DNA from: Acidaminobacter sp.
Lineage (GTDB): Bacteria > Bacillota_A > Clostridia > Peptostreptococcales > Acidaminobacteraceae
Reading direction: 5' to 3'
DNA: 64,000 nt
Assembly: GCA_009881125.1 (NCBI GenBank)
Contig: WXFH01000040.1
Location: 36,753-100,752 of the forward strand
The notes under the pieces were generated by a model. The model was not told the origin of the DNA. It worked only from the letters and a program-made list of their open reading frames with translations, and made no database searches. This document shows positions 1 to 9,165 of this stretch, one piece after another (the first letter of the stretch is position 1; each line of letters opens with the position of its first letter). The position numbers and the translations under genes are program-made.

Positions 1-213
1 GGCGAGGATCAGGACGAGGATGAGTTTCGCCTGATGGGGCTTCAGAAACTGGATCAGGCGCCTTAAGGTGCCTTTGAAGTCCTTCGCTTTTTCAACCGGC
101 GTGCCTATGCCATGTCCTCTTGGACCGGGACCCATGCGCGGGCCGTCTTCACGGGGCATGCTCTTTCGGGAGCTGTCTCGCATTTGTGCACTTGAATCTC
201 TGTTTTGGCTCAT
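1..213 (-). CDS. ABC exporter half, N-terminal part (cut by window edge)
   Basis: This is the first 71 codons of a protein that runs off the left edge. It starts at an ATG overlapping the upstream ABC gene's stop in an ATGA junction, which implies translational coupling. The N-terminus is hydrophilic and rich in Arg, Ser and Gly. A segment beginning LRRLIQFLKPHQAKL then leads into a hydrophobic stretch, as at the first membrane helix of an ABC exporter subunit. Position and coupling suggest the second half of a heterodimeric exporter, which would carry the canonical ATPase site. That domain lies outside the window. Confidence 0.8.
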   Translation of the reverse strand, partial: MSQNRDSSAQMRDSSRKSMPREDGPRMGPGPRGHGIGTPVEKAKDFKGTLRRLIQFLKPHQAKLILVLILA

Positions 214-1937
214 GCGATTTCCTCCTCTGAGAGCTGGGATAGAACAATTTCGCGATAGACCGGACAGCTGTCGAGGAGTGCTTTATGGGTGCCAATGCCT
301 GCCACCCGGCCTTCATCCATGACAATGATGCGGTCCGCGTCCATGACTGTACCAACACGCTGAGCGACAATGATGACGGTCGCTTCTTTTGTGACGGCTT
401 TGAGAGCCTCTCTTAGGTTGGCATCCGTCTTGAAATCCAGGGCGGAGAAGCTGTCATCAAAGAGATAGATCTCAGGATTTCTGACGAGAGCTCTGGCAAT
501 TGAAAGCCGCTGCTTCTGGCCCCCGGAGAGATTCGTGCCGCCCTGGGAGACGCTGTGGGCGTAACCGTTTTCGAAGTCTTTAATGAAGCTGTCGGCTTGA
601 GCGATCTCTGAGGCTTTGGTGATGTCCTCTTCACGGGCGTCTGTGCGGCCGTAGCGGAGGTTGTCACTGATACTGCCCGAGAACAGAACCGGCTTTTGCG
701 GGACGTAGCCAATTTTATGGCGCAGGGTTTCCAGGGACCATTCGCGGACATCGACACCATTGATTAAAACCTGACCGCTCACTGCGTCGTAGAAGCGCGG
801 GATCAGATTGAGAACGGTGGATTTGCCAGCGCCGGTACTGCCTATAATGGCTGTGACCTCGCCGGGTCCGGCGGCAAAACTGACGTTGGATATGGCTGGC
901 GCCTCTGCGCCGGTATAATGGAAAGTCACGTTTCGGAACTCTACGTTGCCCCGGGTCAGGCTGCTTTGAACGGGATTTTCCGGATCCTTGATCTCCGGGT
1001 GTGCATCCAGGACCTCGAGGACCCTGACGGCTGCCGCCTGAGCCCTCGGTACCATGATGAACATCATGGAGAGCATGACCATGGAAAACATGATCTGCAT
1101 GGAATATTGTGTGAAGGCAACCAAAGAACCCATTGCCATGTTGCCGCTGTCGATGCGGATAATGCCGAACCACAGAATGGCCAGGGAGGTCAGATTCATG
1201 ACGAGCATCATGGAAGGCATCATGAATGCCATGATCCGGTTGATCTTGATGTAGTTGTCGGTCACGTCCCGGTTGGCTTCGTCGAAGCGCTGTCTTTCGT
1301 AGAAGCTCTGGTTGAAGGCTCTGATGACCCGGATGCCCGTCAGCTTCTCTCTCAGCACCAGGTTGACGCGGTCGAGCTTGACCTGGATAATTTTGAAGCG
1401 CGGCATCCCTTTGCTGGCTATGAATCCAATGACCAGGGCCAGGATGGGCATGGCTACGACGAAGACCAGGGTCAGGGTTCGGTCTTTTGAATAGGCGAGC
1501 ATCATGCCGCCCACCGCCATGAACGGCGCGCTGATCATCATGCGCAGCATCATGATGAAGACGCTCTGGATTTGTGTAATGTCATTGGTGGAACGCGTGA
1601 TGAGGGTCGCGGTTCCAAAATGGTCAATCTCTTTTTCAGAGAAGGTGGAGACATGGGTAAACACCTGGTTTCTGAGGATTTTTCCAAATCCCACCGCTAC
1701 CTTGGCAGACCAGAAGCTGGATAGAATTGCGCCTATGCCGCCAATACCGGCCACCAGGAGCATTTTTGCCCCGGTGCTCATGATCACGGCGGTATCCCCC
1801 TGCATGACGCCTTTATCAATGATGTCGGACATCAAGGTCGGGAGATACAGGTCGGCCATGGTCTGCAGGAAGACCAGCAGGATGACGCCTGTGATCAAAA
1901 ATTTGTAGGGTTTAGCGAATCTGAAGAGTTTGATCAT
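210..1937 (-). CDS. ABC exporter subunit, membrane plus ATPase domains, degenerate catalytic site
   Basis: The 575-aa protein has an N-terminal six-helix exporter domain (about 10-310) and a C-terminal nucleotide-binding domain. The Walker A reads GSTGAGKST and the signature LSGGQKQR. The Walker B is LFDDSFSALD, with Asp where the catalytic Glu normally stands, and the switch loop reads VAQR, with Gln in place of His. These replacements are typical of the non-catalytic partner in heterodimeric exporters such as TM287/288 and BmrCD. The gene overlaps both neighbours by ATGA junctions, giving a marR-ABC-ABC operon. Drug or lipid efflux is likely; the substrate cannot be read from sequence. Confidence 0.92.
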   Translation of the reverse strand: MIKLFRFAKPYKFLITGVILLVFLQTMADLYLPTLMSDIIDKGVMQGDTAVIMSTGAKMLLVAGIGGIGAILSSFWSAKVAVGFGKILRNQVFTHVSTFSEKEIDHFGTATLITRSTNDITQIQSVFIMMLRMMISAPFMAVGGMMLAYSKDRTLTLVFVVAMPILALVIGFIASKGMPRFKIIQVKLDRVNLVLREKLTGIRVIRAFNQSFYERQRFDEANRDVTDNYIKINRIMAFMMPSMMLVMNLTSLAILWFGIIRIDSGNMAMGSLVAFTQYSMQIMFSMVMLSMMFIMVPRAQAAAVRVLEVLDAHPEIKDPENPVQSSLTRGNVEFRNVTFHYTGAEAPAISNVSFAAGPGEVTAIIGSTGAGKSTVLNLIPRFYDAVSGQVLINGVDVREWSLETLRHKIGYVPQKPVLFSGSISDNLRYGRTDAREEDITKASEIAQADSFIKDFENGYAHSVSQGGTNLSGGQKQRLSIARALVRNPEIYLFDDSFSALDFKTDANLREALKAVTKEATVIIVAQRVGTVMDADRIIVMDEGRVAGIGTHKALLDSCPVYREIVLSQLSEEEIA

Positions 1938-2389
1938 GCCTGATTGTCCTCCTGGGAATTAAGCACTTTTTTAAGGGTCGTCAGTCCTTTGAGGATGGTG
2001 CTCAGCTCGTCCTCATCTGCCCCTTTTAGCAGCTTTTCAAAATTTTGACTGAAGCAGGTTTCAAAGCCGTTGTGTTTTTCTTTGAAAGTGTCAGTAATGG
2101 TAATATAGACGACGCGGCGATCTTCAGGCGTGCGTTCACGGCGGATGATGTCCTGCTTTTCGAGGCGGTCCAGGATTCCGGAGGTGGTGCTGTTGGTGAA
2201 GCCAAGGGCTTCGCTGAGCTCGCTGACCTTCATGGTGCCGCCTTTGATCAGCGTCCCTATGACCATGGACTGGGGCATAGTCACGCCCATGCTCTCGAAT
2301 TCCTTTCGCATGGTTTGCTTGACGGTCATGCTGAGGTCGTGGAACAGCCTGGCGATGATATATTTCTTCTGGTGATCTGAATCGGACAT
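1934..2389 (-). CDS. MarR-family transcriptional regulator
   Basis: The 151-aa protein has the MarR winged-helix layout: a recognition region around SELSEALGFTNSTTSGILDR, then a wing with the family pattern TPEDRRVVYI. It is first in an operon with the two ABC exporter genes and overlaps the first by 4 bp, so it probably controls exporter expression in response to a ligand. An AAGGAGG site lies 8-9 bases before the ATG. The 24-bp palindromic repeat array begins only about 25 bp upstream of its start, so the promoter lies in or beyond the repeats. Confidence 0.93.
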   Translation of the reverse strand: MSDSDHQKKYIIARLFHDLSMTVKQTMRKEFESMGVTMPQSMVIGTLIKGGTMKVSELSEALGFTNSTTSGILDRLEKQDIIRRERTPEDRRVVYITITDTFKEKHNGFETCFSQNFEKLLKGADEDELSTILKGLTTLKKVLNSQEDNQA

Positions 2390-2413
2390 AAGCGAGCCTC
2401 CTTGTTATGGTTT

Positions 2414-2666
2414 GGTGACAGGCACCGAAGTGGAGTTGGTGTCTGACACCGAGTTTGTGTTGGTGTCTGACACCGGGTTTGTGTTGGTGTCTGACACCGA
2501 GTTTGTGTTGGTGTCTGACACCGAGTTTGTGTTGGTGTCTGACACTGAGTTTGTGTTGGTGTCTGACACCGAGTTAGTGTTGGTGTCTGACACTCAGTTG
2601 ATCTTGGTGTCTGACACTCAGTTGATCTTGGTGCCTGACACTCAGTTGAACTTGGTGTCAGATACG
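2414..2666. repeat. Eleven tandem 24-bp units with a palindromic core
   Basis: The core GGTGTCTGACACC or a variant starts at 2414, 2438, 2462, 2486, 2510, 2534, 2558, 2582, 2606, 2630 and 2654, exactly 24 bp apart. The core is an inverted repeat, GGTGTC-T-GACACC. Middle units are almost identical. The outer ones drift: GGTGACAGGCACC at the left end, GGTGCCTGACACT and GGTGTCAGATACG at the right. Spacers are GAGTTTGTGTT-like and are part of the repeat, so this is not a CRISPR array. Because 24 is a multiple of 3, both strands stay open as (SDTNTNSV)n or (VLVSDTEF)n; I do not consider these genes. The array lies between marR and the divergent ybaK-like gene. Confidence 0.95.
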
Positions 2667-2796
2667 GTAATAATTTTGCAATATTTCTTCTCTGTATTGT
2701 TCATTTATAACTTGATTTACGCAGGCGTTCTTCATTAGAGCCAGTTATTCCACTATATTTCGCTTGATAATATTTCGCACACTAAATAATATACAC

Positions 2797-2826
2797 TTGG
2801 CACCGACCAATGTAAAGGGTTATAAT
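2797..2826 (+). promoter_or_regulatory. Sigma-70-type promoter of the YbaK-like gene
   Basis: A TTGGCA -35 box at 2797-2802 is separated by 18 bp from a perfect TATAAT at 2821-2826. It faces the deacylase gene, whose start lies about 65 bp beyond the predicted transcription start. The 2667-2796 interval to its left is AT-rich and shows nothing else I recognise. Confidence 0.7.
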
Positions 2827-2896
2827 AGACTTAAAATATTATAATATCTTAAGATTTGAATTGTTTTCGAACTTAAGCAAAGGAGCGCTTGACACC

Positions 2897-3391
2897 ATGG
2901 CCGTATCAGATGTCAGAAAGTTTTTTGAACAGCACCATCTCAGCTTTGAAATCATGGAGCTTGAGGACAGCACCGCCACTGTGGATTTGGCAGCCGCAGC
3001 CCACAATGTCGAACCTGACCAGATTGCGAAAAGCATTGCCCTATACGCCGGCGAAGAAAAATTCCTTCTGGTGACCTCCGGCATGTCCCGCCTGGACAAC
3101 AAAAAATTTAAAACCGCTTTTAAAGCCAAACCCAGAATGATGACCGCAGAAGATGTTCTGGAAGCAACCGGCCACCCAGTGGGCGGAGTTTGTCCCTTTG
3201 GACTCAGAACAGACATGAAAATTTGTCTTGATGCTTCACTGAAGCGCTTTGAGACCGTCTTCCCGGCTGCCGGCGCACCTAATGCGTCCATTGAGATCTC
3301 ACCGGCGCGCCTGCAGGAAATCACCAACGGCACGTGGGTGGATGTTTGCAAGAGCCCTGAGGTGAACGGGGATACCGGGGACGCCCTTTAA
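2897..3391 (+). CDS. YbaK/EbsC-type aminoacyl-tRNA deacylase
   Basis: The protein is about 164 aa, the usual YbaK/ProXp length. It contains the family's diagnostic GHPVGGVCPFGL segment and the preceding K-x-F-K-T-AFKAK region. Members hydrolyse mischarged tRNA in trans, for example Cys-tRNA(Pro), and act in the cytoplasm. I chose the ATG at 2897 because AAAGGAG precedes it. An in-frame TTG at 2861 would add 12 residues but has no ribosome site. The gene stands alone with its own promoter and shares a terminator with typA. The exact tRNA substrate cannot be decided. Confidence 0.88.
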   Translation: MAVSDVRKFFEQHHLSFEIMELEDSTATVDLAAAAHNVEPDQIAKSIALYAGEEKFLLVTSGMSRLDNKKFKTAFKAKPRMMTAEDVLEATGHPVGGVCPFGLRTDMKICLDASLKRFETVFPAAGAPNASIEISPARLQEITNGTWVDVCKSPEVNGDTGDAL

Positions 3392-3481
3392 TACTGTACT
3401 GAAGATGGTGGTGTGCCATCGGCAAAAAAAGTTCTTTTTGGATGAAACAATGAAATAGAAGTCCACCATTGACTCAAAACA

Positions 3482-3540
3482 AAAACACTGCGGATCAGCA
3501 GCCTTACGGCGTTTGATGATCCACAGTGTTTTATTTTTTT
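3482..3540. terminator. Bidirectional terminator between the deacylase gene and typA
   Basis: AAAACACTG and GGATCA pair with TGATCC and CAGTGTTTT across a 20-base loop region. An A-run precedes the hairpin and a T-rich run follows it. The two flanking genes converge here, so the hairpin can serve both. Confidence 0.75.
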
Positions 3541-3606
3541 GCATATTATGAGCGATTCTCAAACGGAACCGTCAGCGTTAAATCAATGCAGCCCTGAGAC
3601 CGGAAA

Positions 3607-5445
3607 CTACGCCGGCTGGGCATCCTTGCGCTTGCTCGCGCGGAGGCGGTCCTGCTCGTCGAGGATGCGCTTGCGCAAACGAATCGCTTCAGGCGTGATT
3701 TCGACCAGCTCATCCATCTCGATAAACTCGAGGGCTTCTTCCAGTGTGAAGAGTCTCGGATCCGGTACGCGCGCCGCGTCATCCGAACCGGACGCACGCA
3801 TGTTGGTCAGCTTCTTGTTCTTGCAGATATTGACGACCATGTCATCACGACGGCTGTTCATGCCAACAATCATGCCTATATAGACTTCCTGAGCAGGCTC
3901 TACGAAAATTTCCGCGCGCTCACTCAAATTTGAAATAGCATAAGCCATAGCCGTTCCGGGCTGCTGGGCAACCAAAACGCCGTTGTTCCGACCTTGAATC
4001 TCTCCAAAGTGCGGCTCAAAGCCTTCAAAGGATCTGACCAGCGTGCCCTCACCACGGGTATCGTTGATGAATTCGCTTCTGTATCCCAAAAGCCCGCGTG
4101 TCGGCGCTGCATACTCAAGGCGGGTGTAGCCGTCCTCAGAGTGCATCAGCAGCATGGTGCCTTTTCGCTGGTTCAATTTGGAGATGACCACGCCGCTATA
4201 AGCATCCGGAACGTTGATCAGCACTTTCTCAACCGGCTCACAAAGGCGGCCGTTTTCCTCATGAAGGAGAACCTCCGGTTTGGAAACGCCTATCTCATAG
4301 CCTTCACGGCGCATATTTTCAAGAAGAATGGAAAGATGCAGCTCTCCGCGGCCGGAGACTTTGAAGCCTTCTTTGCTCTCAAGCTCTTCAACGCGAAGTC
4401 CCACATTGACCTCCAGCTCGCGATCCAGACGATCCTTCAAGTGACGGGAAGTCAGGAATTTGCCGCTGCGGCCGCAGAACGGAGAATCATTGACATAAAA
4501 GTTCATGGAAAGCGTCGGCTCCTCGATTTCGATCAACGGAAGCGGCTCTACAAAATCCAGCGCGCAGATCGTCTCACCAATCGAAATATCCGGAATGCCT
4601 GCTATAGTAACGATATCTCCGCTCGTACCAAACGGCTTTTCAACCCGGGCAAGCCCTTCGTTGACAAAAACCTTCGCAATTTTGCCGCGAACGATCTCAC
4701 CATTTTGCTTTGCGACAGCGACCGTTTGGCCCCTGGTAACCACACCGCGCTTGATACGGCCAATCCCCAGACGGCCAATGTACTCGTCATAGGCCAAAGA
4801 AGAAACCTGCATTTGAAGGGGCTCCGTATCCAGATTCGGATAAGCGTCCACGTGCTTGATGATCGTCTCGAAGAGTGGCTCCAGGTTGGTACTCTCATCA
4901 GACATCTCAATCTTGGCAATCCCCTCTCGAGCGATGCCATAGACGATTGGAAAATCAAGCTGCTCGTTAGTCGCCCCGAGCTCGACGAAGAGGTCAAAAG
5001 TCATGTCGACGACTTCTTCAGCGCGCTGGTCGCGCTTGTCGATTTTATTGATGAAAAGAATCGGTCTAATCCCCTGCTCCAGCGCCTTATGGAGAACAAA
5101 TCGCGTCTGCGGCATAGGCCCTTCACTGGAATCCACCAGCAAAATAGCCGAGTCCACGGTGCGCATGATCCGCTCAACCTCGGAGGAGAAGTCAGCATGG
5201 CCAGGCGTATCAACAATGTTGATCTTCACGCCGCTGTGTTCAATCGCACAGTTCTTTGAGTAAATCGTGATGCCGCGCTCACGCTCGAGGTCGTTGCTGT
5301 CCATGACGCACTCTACAACTTCTTCATTGGCTCTGAAGACGCCGCTTTGAGACAACAGTGCGTCGACCAGGGTCGATTTGCCGGCATCGACGTGAGCGAT
5401 GACCGCGAGGTTCAGTATGCCTTGCTTTATGCTTTGATCTGACAT
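3607..5445 (-). CDS. typA: Ribosome-associated GTPase TypA/BipA
   Basis: The 612-aa protein matches the TypA family in length. GTPase motifs are clear: AHVDAGKST (G1), DTPGHADF (G3) and NKIDK (G4). They are followed by EF-G-like domains II, III and V and the TypA-specific C-terminal domain, which includes [16 protein letters not shown]. TypA acts on the ribosome in 50S assembly and in stress or low-temperature growth. The ATG is preceded by AAAGGATG. The gene appears monocistronic. A terminator-like hairpin sits directly in front of it (5471-5498). Confidence 0.97.
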   Translation of the reverse strand: MSDQSIKQGILNLAVIAHVDAGKSTLVDALLSQSGVFRANEEVVECVMDSNDLERERGITIYSKNCAIEHSGVKINIVDTPGHADFSSEVERIMRTVDSAILLVDSSEGPMPQTRFVLHKALEQGIRPILFINKIDKRDQRAEEVVDMTFDLFVELGATNEQLDFPIVYGIAREGIAKIEMSDESTNLEPLFETIIKHVDAYPNLDTEPLQMQVSSLAYDEYIGRLGIGRIKRGVVTRGQTVAVAKQNGEIVRGKIAKVFVNEGLARVEKPFGTSGDIVTIAGIPDISIGETICALDFVEPLPLIEIEEPTLSMNFYVNDSPFCGRSGKFLTSRHLKDRLDRELEVNVGLRVEELESKEGFKVSGRGELHLSILLENMRREGYEIGVSKPEVLLHEENGRLCEPVEKVLINVPDAYSGVVISKLNQRKGTMLLMHSEDGYTRLEYAAPTRGLLGYRSEFINDTRGEGTLVRSFEGFEPHFGEIQGRNNGVLVAQQPGTAMAYAISNLSERAEIFVEPAQEVYIGMIVGMNSRRDDMVVNICKNKKLTNMRASGSDDAARVPDPRLFTLEEALEFIEMDELVEITPEAIRLRKRILDEQDRLRASKRKDAQPA

Positions 5446-5470
5446 AATTCCATCCTTTATTTTTTAAAAA

Positions 5471-5498
5471 GCCTGCTCGTCCGAAGTCGGGAGCAGGC
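5471..5498 (-). terminator. Hairpin terminator or attenuator just upstream of typA
   Basis: GCCTGCTC pairs with GAGCAGGC around a 12-base loop, and on the minus strand the stem is followed by five T. It terminates the upstream GNAT-like gene (5619-6071). It lies only about 25 bases before the typA start codon. Either typA is transcribed through it, making it an attenuator, or the typA promoter overlaps it. Confidence 0.6.
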
Positions 5499-5618
5499 GA
5501 AGTATTTTGTCAACCTTGATATTATATACCGTCACAGTCAGAAGATCAAGAGAAATGTAGTTAAACTCCGGTATTCAGCGCTAAAACCTTGCGCATTAAC
5601 CCCTTATCCCCTTATACG

Positions 5619-6071
5619 CTAAAACTTCAGCGTGCACTGGTCTCCGTCCAGCCCGTATGGATTGTCCGGATAACGTCTTATTGAAAAATCCAGCTTTCTG
5701 AAATAAGGCGACTGCTCGTGTGGCACTCTGATCCGCAGCACCGCCAGATCCCGCCGGCTCTCCTTCAGCTCCGCGAACACCGCCCGCCCCACTTCGATCT
5801 TGTCGACAGACTCCAGCAGCGCAAAATGTTGAATTTCCGCTTCCCCACGCTGAGCCTTGGAAAGACCAATTATGCCGATGGTCCCTTCTTCTCCCTCCCC
5901 AACCACAAGATACATCCTGCTCTTAAAGTTGGCATAGAGTGCCTCTGAAATACTTTTAATCTTCCCATAATCAGCACCCGGGACAGCGCGCTGCATCAGC
6001 TCAAATAATCTCTGATCCGTATATAAGAGATGCGTTTCCTTCGAATCCAGCGTTATAAGGTTCACGGTCAT
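5619..6071 (-). CDS. GNAT-like protein of unknown substrate
   Basis: The 150-aa protein resembles a GCN5-type acetyltransferase in layout. A central strand pair (MYLVVGEGEEGTIGIIGL) is followed by a region resembling the acetyl-CoA-binding strand and helix (FALLESVDKIEVGRAVFAEL), and the C-terminus has a YFRKLDF segment. The classic Q/RxxGxG/A loop is not clearly present, so this is a fold-level guess. AAGGAG lies only 3 bases before the ATG; a GTG two codons further in is better spaced. No neighbour suggests a role. Confidence 0.5.
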   Translation of the reverse strand: MTVNLITLDSKETHLLYTDQRLFELMQRAVPGADYGKIKSISEALYANFKSRMYLVVGEGEEGTIGIIGLSKAQRGEAEIQHFALLESVDKIEVGRAVFAELKESRRDLAVLRIRVPHEQSPYFRKLDFSIRRYPDNPYGLDGDQCTLKF

Positions 6072-6252
6072 AAACTCCTTTTAAGGTTAAATAGTCTGCA
6101 GCAAACTGCGGTCTATAAGGGACGGACTGATAAATTCAATCCATACTATCACATCCGCACACTGTCTGCAAGGGCGTGAAACAGGGTATGAATCAGAAGG
6201 AGTAAGAACGGTAGAAGTGGCGTCCTGGCGTGACGGCGGGATCCATGTAGAA

Positions 6253-6302
6253 GTGGGGGTCTATGGAAGCAGGGTCGATAGGCCTCTGCCGCAGACACCC
6301 AC
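6253..6302 (+). other. Long hairpin in the leader of the isochorismatase-like gene
   Basis: GTGGGGGTCT at 6253 pairs with AGACACCCAC ending at 6302, and an inner GCAG/CTGC stem extends the structure. It ends about 30 bases before the start codon and may be a leader hairpin. It does not match a riboswitch class I know, and I see no T-box or T-run. The rest of 6072-6333 shows no gene. Confidence 0.5.
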
Positions 6303-6333
6303 GTCCATCCTTCAATTCGAAAGGAGCATCTCC

Positions 6334-7023
6334 ATGAACCAAGCACTCAATGAGAATCAACAGCTCAAATTGAACGGCAGCGCCCTCCTTTGGCTGGACA
6401 AGCTTCAGACCCGGCTTGAACAGTTCGAAACCCTGTCACTGGAGTCACTAGAGCCGGAGGATACGGCGCTGGTCATCATCGATATGACAAATGGTTTTGC
6501 GAGGGAAGGCCTCCTGGCCAGTCCAAGAGTCGGTGCGCTGATCCCCGGTATTGCCAGTTTGGCTGAAGCTTGTCTCGGGAGGCACATTCCTGTCATTGCG
6601 CCATCGGATACTCACACACCGGACGCCGAGGAGTTCAGCACCTACCCTGCCCACTGCATGGCCGGCAGCCAAGAAAGCGCCCTTGTCAGTGAACTTACAT
6701 CCCTGGAAAGGATAATAAGACTCGATAAAAACTCAACCCAAATCTGGCATTCGCAGGCTTTTCAGGACTGGTTCCGCGAAAATGAGCGGCGCTCCACCTG
6801 GATCCTGACCGGAGACTGTACCGATATCTGCGTGCTCCAATTTGCGCTGGTTTTGAAAACCTTTTTTCAGTCGAAAAATCGACCCTCAAGAGTCATTGTG
6901 CCAATAAATGCCGTCAACACCTTCGAGACGCCGGACCACCCAGGTGACCTGTACCATCTGATGGCCCTTGCCCTGATGGATGCCGGCGGTTTAGAGCTGG
7001 TAAAGGGTGTGGAGGTGTCGTAA
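6334..7023 (+). CDS. Isochorismatase-fold cysteine hydrolase, nicotinamidase-like
   Basis: The 229-aa protein has the cysteine hydrolase triad: Asp in VIIDMTNGF, Lys in RLDKNST and Cys in GDCTDICV. Family members cleave amide or ester bonds of small molecules (nicotinamide, isochorismate, N-carbamoyl compounds). The HTPDAEEF stretch resembles the D-x-H metal-site region of nicotinamidases, although the usual D-x-H-x-x-x-H spacing is not exact. AAAGGAG precedes the ATG at 6334; the reading frame stays open 39 codons further upstream without support. The gene converges on the histidine kinase gene with 8 bp between stops. A nicotinate phosphoribosyltransferase lies at the far end of the window, so a role in NAD salvage is possible. 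Confidence 0.78.
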   Translation: MNQALNENQQLKLNGSALLWLDKLQTRLEQFETLSLESLEPEDTALVIIDMTNGFAREGLLASPRVGALIPGIASLAEACLGRHIPVIAPSDTHTPDAEEFSTYPAHCMAGSQESALVSELTSLERIIRLDKNSTQIWHSQAFQDWFRENERRSTWILTGDCTDICVLQFALVLKTFFQSKNRPSRVIVPINAVNTFETPDHPGDLYHLMALALMDAGGLELVKGVEVS

Positions 7024-7031
7024 AGAGACAC

Positions 7032-8261
7032 TTAAACCCCCGGCAGCACCAGCGTCATCTCTGTCCATTCCCCGGGGTGGCTTGAAGCTGTCAGTCTCCC
7101 GCCATGCTGCTCTGCTATGCCGCGGGCAATAGCGAGTCCCAGGCCATAGCCCCCGGTGGCTTTCGTTCTCGAGGCATCCAGACGCACAAAACGGTCGAAG
7201 ATCGCTTCAAGCCGGTCCTCCGGTATGCCTTCACCTGTATTGCGAACCCGCAGCCAGGCTTTGTGCTTTTCCCGGCTCACCCTGATCTCGACATGACCGC
7301 CTGAAGGCGTGTATTTCAAAGCGTTGTCCAAAAGGATTACAAGCACCCTGCGGATGCCCTCCGGATCCATCCGCGCCATGACCTCTTCTTCAGAGGACAC
7401 CGACAGTTCTATCCCGCGCTCGAAGAAGATCGCCTCATAGGAGAGAAGGCATTTTTCCAACAATGCTCTCAAGGAAGCCTCGACCCGAACCGGTTCAGCC
7501 ACGTGATCCAGCTTCGCAAGATCCAGCATGTCTGTGACCAGCCCTGCCATATTGGTCGTTTCAGTTTTGATGCCTTCGATCCACTTGGCTTCCTGGGGAT
7601 CACCCAGGGAACCCAGCAGAGCCAGCTGCGTCTGAATTACCGTCAGCGGCGTCCTGAGCTCGTGGGAGGCGTCCGCCAAAAACTGCTGCTGCTTTTCGAA
7701 CGCCGCTTGAATTGGCCTTACAGCACGATTGGCAAAGAACACACTGACCCCAAACAAGACGAGCAGACTGCCAACGCCAACCCAAATAAACACCATCAAC
7801 AAATCATTTAAGGACGCATGAACAGGTGTCCGGTCAAGCAATACCATTTTATACCCGTCAGGCAACTCACTCACGAGATAATCGTAAGAGGTTTCCCCTA
7901 TTTTGACTCTGCCAAAATCCCGATCAGCTTCCGCCACTGTCCCAGCCTCGGTTCCAGCTGACGCCTTGCTCAAAATCTTTGTCACGGCCGCCTCCACCGC
8001 CTGCTCGTCCACCTCCAGGTAGGACATGAGCAGCAGAATTTTGCCCTGAGAATCCGTCTCAACAATCAAACTCCCAAAAGCATCCCGGCTGTCCGGGACA
8101 GGCCTGGGCGGTGCCCGCATGATCTTCTCAAGGGTAAATTGACTTTGCTTGTTCATACTGTTAGCCGTCAGCCCATAGATGGCCCCAAAGATCCCCACAA
8201 AGACGAGGATTAACATGCTCATGATCAGGACGACAAAACGCCATTTCAGTTTGCGAAACAT
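7032..8261 (-). CDS. Membrane sensor histidine kinase
   Basis: The 409-aa kinase has membrane helices at about 8-30 and 153-177 flanking an extracytoplasmic sensor of about 120 residues. The phosphorylated His is H200 in FLADASHELRTPLT. It is followed by the N-box (ILLDNALKYT), G1 (GEGIPED) and G2 (GYGLGLAIA) motifs. The linker between TM2 and the H-box is too short for a full HAMP domain. The gene starts 2 bp after the response regulator's stop, so the pair forms one operon. The signal is unknown. Confidence 0.93.
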   Translation of the reverse strand: MFRKLKWRFVVLIMSMLILVFVGIFGAIYGLTANSMNKQSQFTLEKIMRAPPRPVPDSRDAFGSLIVETDSQGKILLLMSYLEVDEQAVEAAVTKILSKASAGTEAGTVAEADRDFGRVKIGETSYDYLVSELPDGYKMVLLDRTPVHASLNDLLMVFIWVGVGSLLVLFGVSVFFANRAVRPIQAAFEKQQQFLADASHELRTPLTVIQTQLALLGSLGDPQEAKWIEGIKTETTNMAGLVTDMLDLAKLDHVAEPVRVEASLRALLEKCLLSYEAIFFERGIELSVSSEEEVMARMDPEGIRRVLVILLDNALKYTPSGGHVEIRVSREKHKAWLRVRNTGEGIPEDRLEAIFDRFVRLDASRTKATGGYGLGLAIARGIAEQHGGRLTASSHPGEWTEMTLVLPGV

Positions 8262-8263
8262 GC

Positions 8264-8941
8264 CTAGTCCCCCATTCCCATCCGGTAGCCAACACCGCGC
8301 AGCGCATTGATGCTCACCTTGGATTCCAGAAAGCTCAGTTTCTTCCTTAAAAAGCTGATATAGACCTCCAGGGTGTTGTGCTCCACCTCAGCGTCGTAGC
8401 CCCAGACGCTGATGATCATCTCTTCTTTTGGCATCACCTGCTGTGGGTGGTCCATCATCAGCTTCATAATCTCGAACTCCTTCAGGGTCAGCTGAACCTC
8501 TCCTTTTGGGCCCGTCAGAATCAGCGTCCCCAGATCGAGGGTCAAGTCCCCATAGGTGATCCCGGGTTCCAGAACCGGCTCCCCTTTACGCCGAGTGAGG
8601 GCTCTGATGCGGGCAAACAGCTCCTCTGTCGCGAAGGGCTTGGGCAAATAGTCATCTGCCCCTTCGTCCAGGCCGCGCACCTTGTCGGTGACCTCGCCTT
8701 TTGCCGTCAGGAGGAGGATGGGGGTTGCGATACCATCGGCACGGAGGTTTTTCAGCACTTCCAGGCCATTCATCTTGGGCAGCATGATGTCCAGCAGGAT
8801 GACATCAAAGCGATCAGTCAGCGCCGCGTCCAAACCGCTCACGCCGTCATAGGCCGCCTCTACCGTCAATTTATTCTTCCTCATCAGACTGCAGAGCGCG
8901 TCAGACAGCGCCCGTTCGTCCTCAATCAATAAAACCTTCAT
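8264..8941 (-). CDS. OmpR/PhoB-family response regulator
   Basis: The 225-aa regulator has a receiver domain (acidic pocket in LLIEDE, phosphoacceptor Asp in VILLDIMLPKMNG, Lys in LPKPF) and a C-terminal winged helix with the EVYISFLRKKL recognition region. I placed the start at the ATG at 8941 because GGAGGAAA precedes it; the frame stays open 25 codons upstream. It is cotranscribed with the kinase at 7032-8261. The 8942-9286 stretch holds only its promoter region and a hairpin. Confidence 0.94.
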   Translation of the reverse strand: MKVLLIEDERALSDALCSLMRKNKLTVEAAYDGVSGLDAALTDRFDVILLDIMLPKMNGLEVLKNLRADGIATPILLLTAKGEVTDKVRGLDEGADDYLPKPFATEELFARIRALTRRKGEPVLEPGITYGDLTLDLGTLILTGPKGEVQLTLKEFEIMKLMMDHPQQVMPKEEMIISVWGYDAEVEHNTLEVYISFLRKKLSFLESKVSINALRGVGYRMGMGD

Positions 8942-9165
8942 TGGATTTCCTCCATCCTGCTTTTGGTCCGCCACACTTGACCGGGCAACCCTCCGCCGCT
9001 TCGTTCCTGTCATCATGATAGCAGAGAACCCTTAAAGAAAGTTGAAAATGTCCCTTCAGGTTCATTTAAGCTTTGCGTTGTATCCTAAGGACATGGCAAT
9101 CATGTACATGCCCCCTTTAGAAGACTGGAGAAGCGGTTTCCCACACTTATTCCCGGTCTATTAAC

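Noticed and set aside
2414..2666. CRISPR array
   Set aside because: No unique spacers; the whole 24-bp unit repeats, and there are no cas genes in the window.
2405..2738. Open frames made of (SDTNTNSV)n and (VLVSDTEF)n
   Set aside because: They arise because the repeat unit is 24 bp, a multiple of three. Both strands are open, and neither has a convincing ribosome site.
3994..5259. 421-codon open frame on the plus strand opposite typA
   Set aside because: It lies wholly inside typA, has no ribosome site or family motif, and follows from codon bias of the real gene.
6072..6333. T-box or other riboswitch
   Set aside because: The long hairpin lacks the T-box sequence, an antiterminator and a T-run, and the downstream gene is not a tRNA or amino-acid gene.
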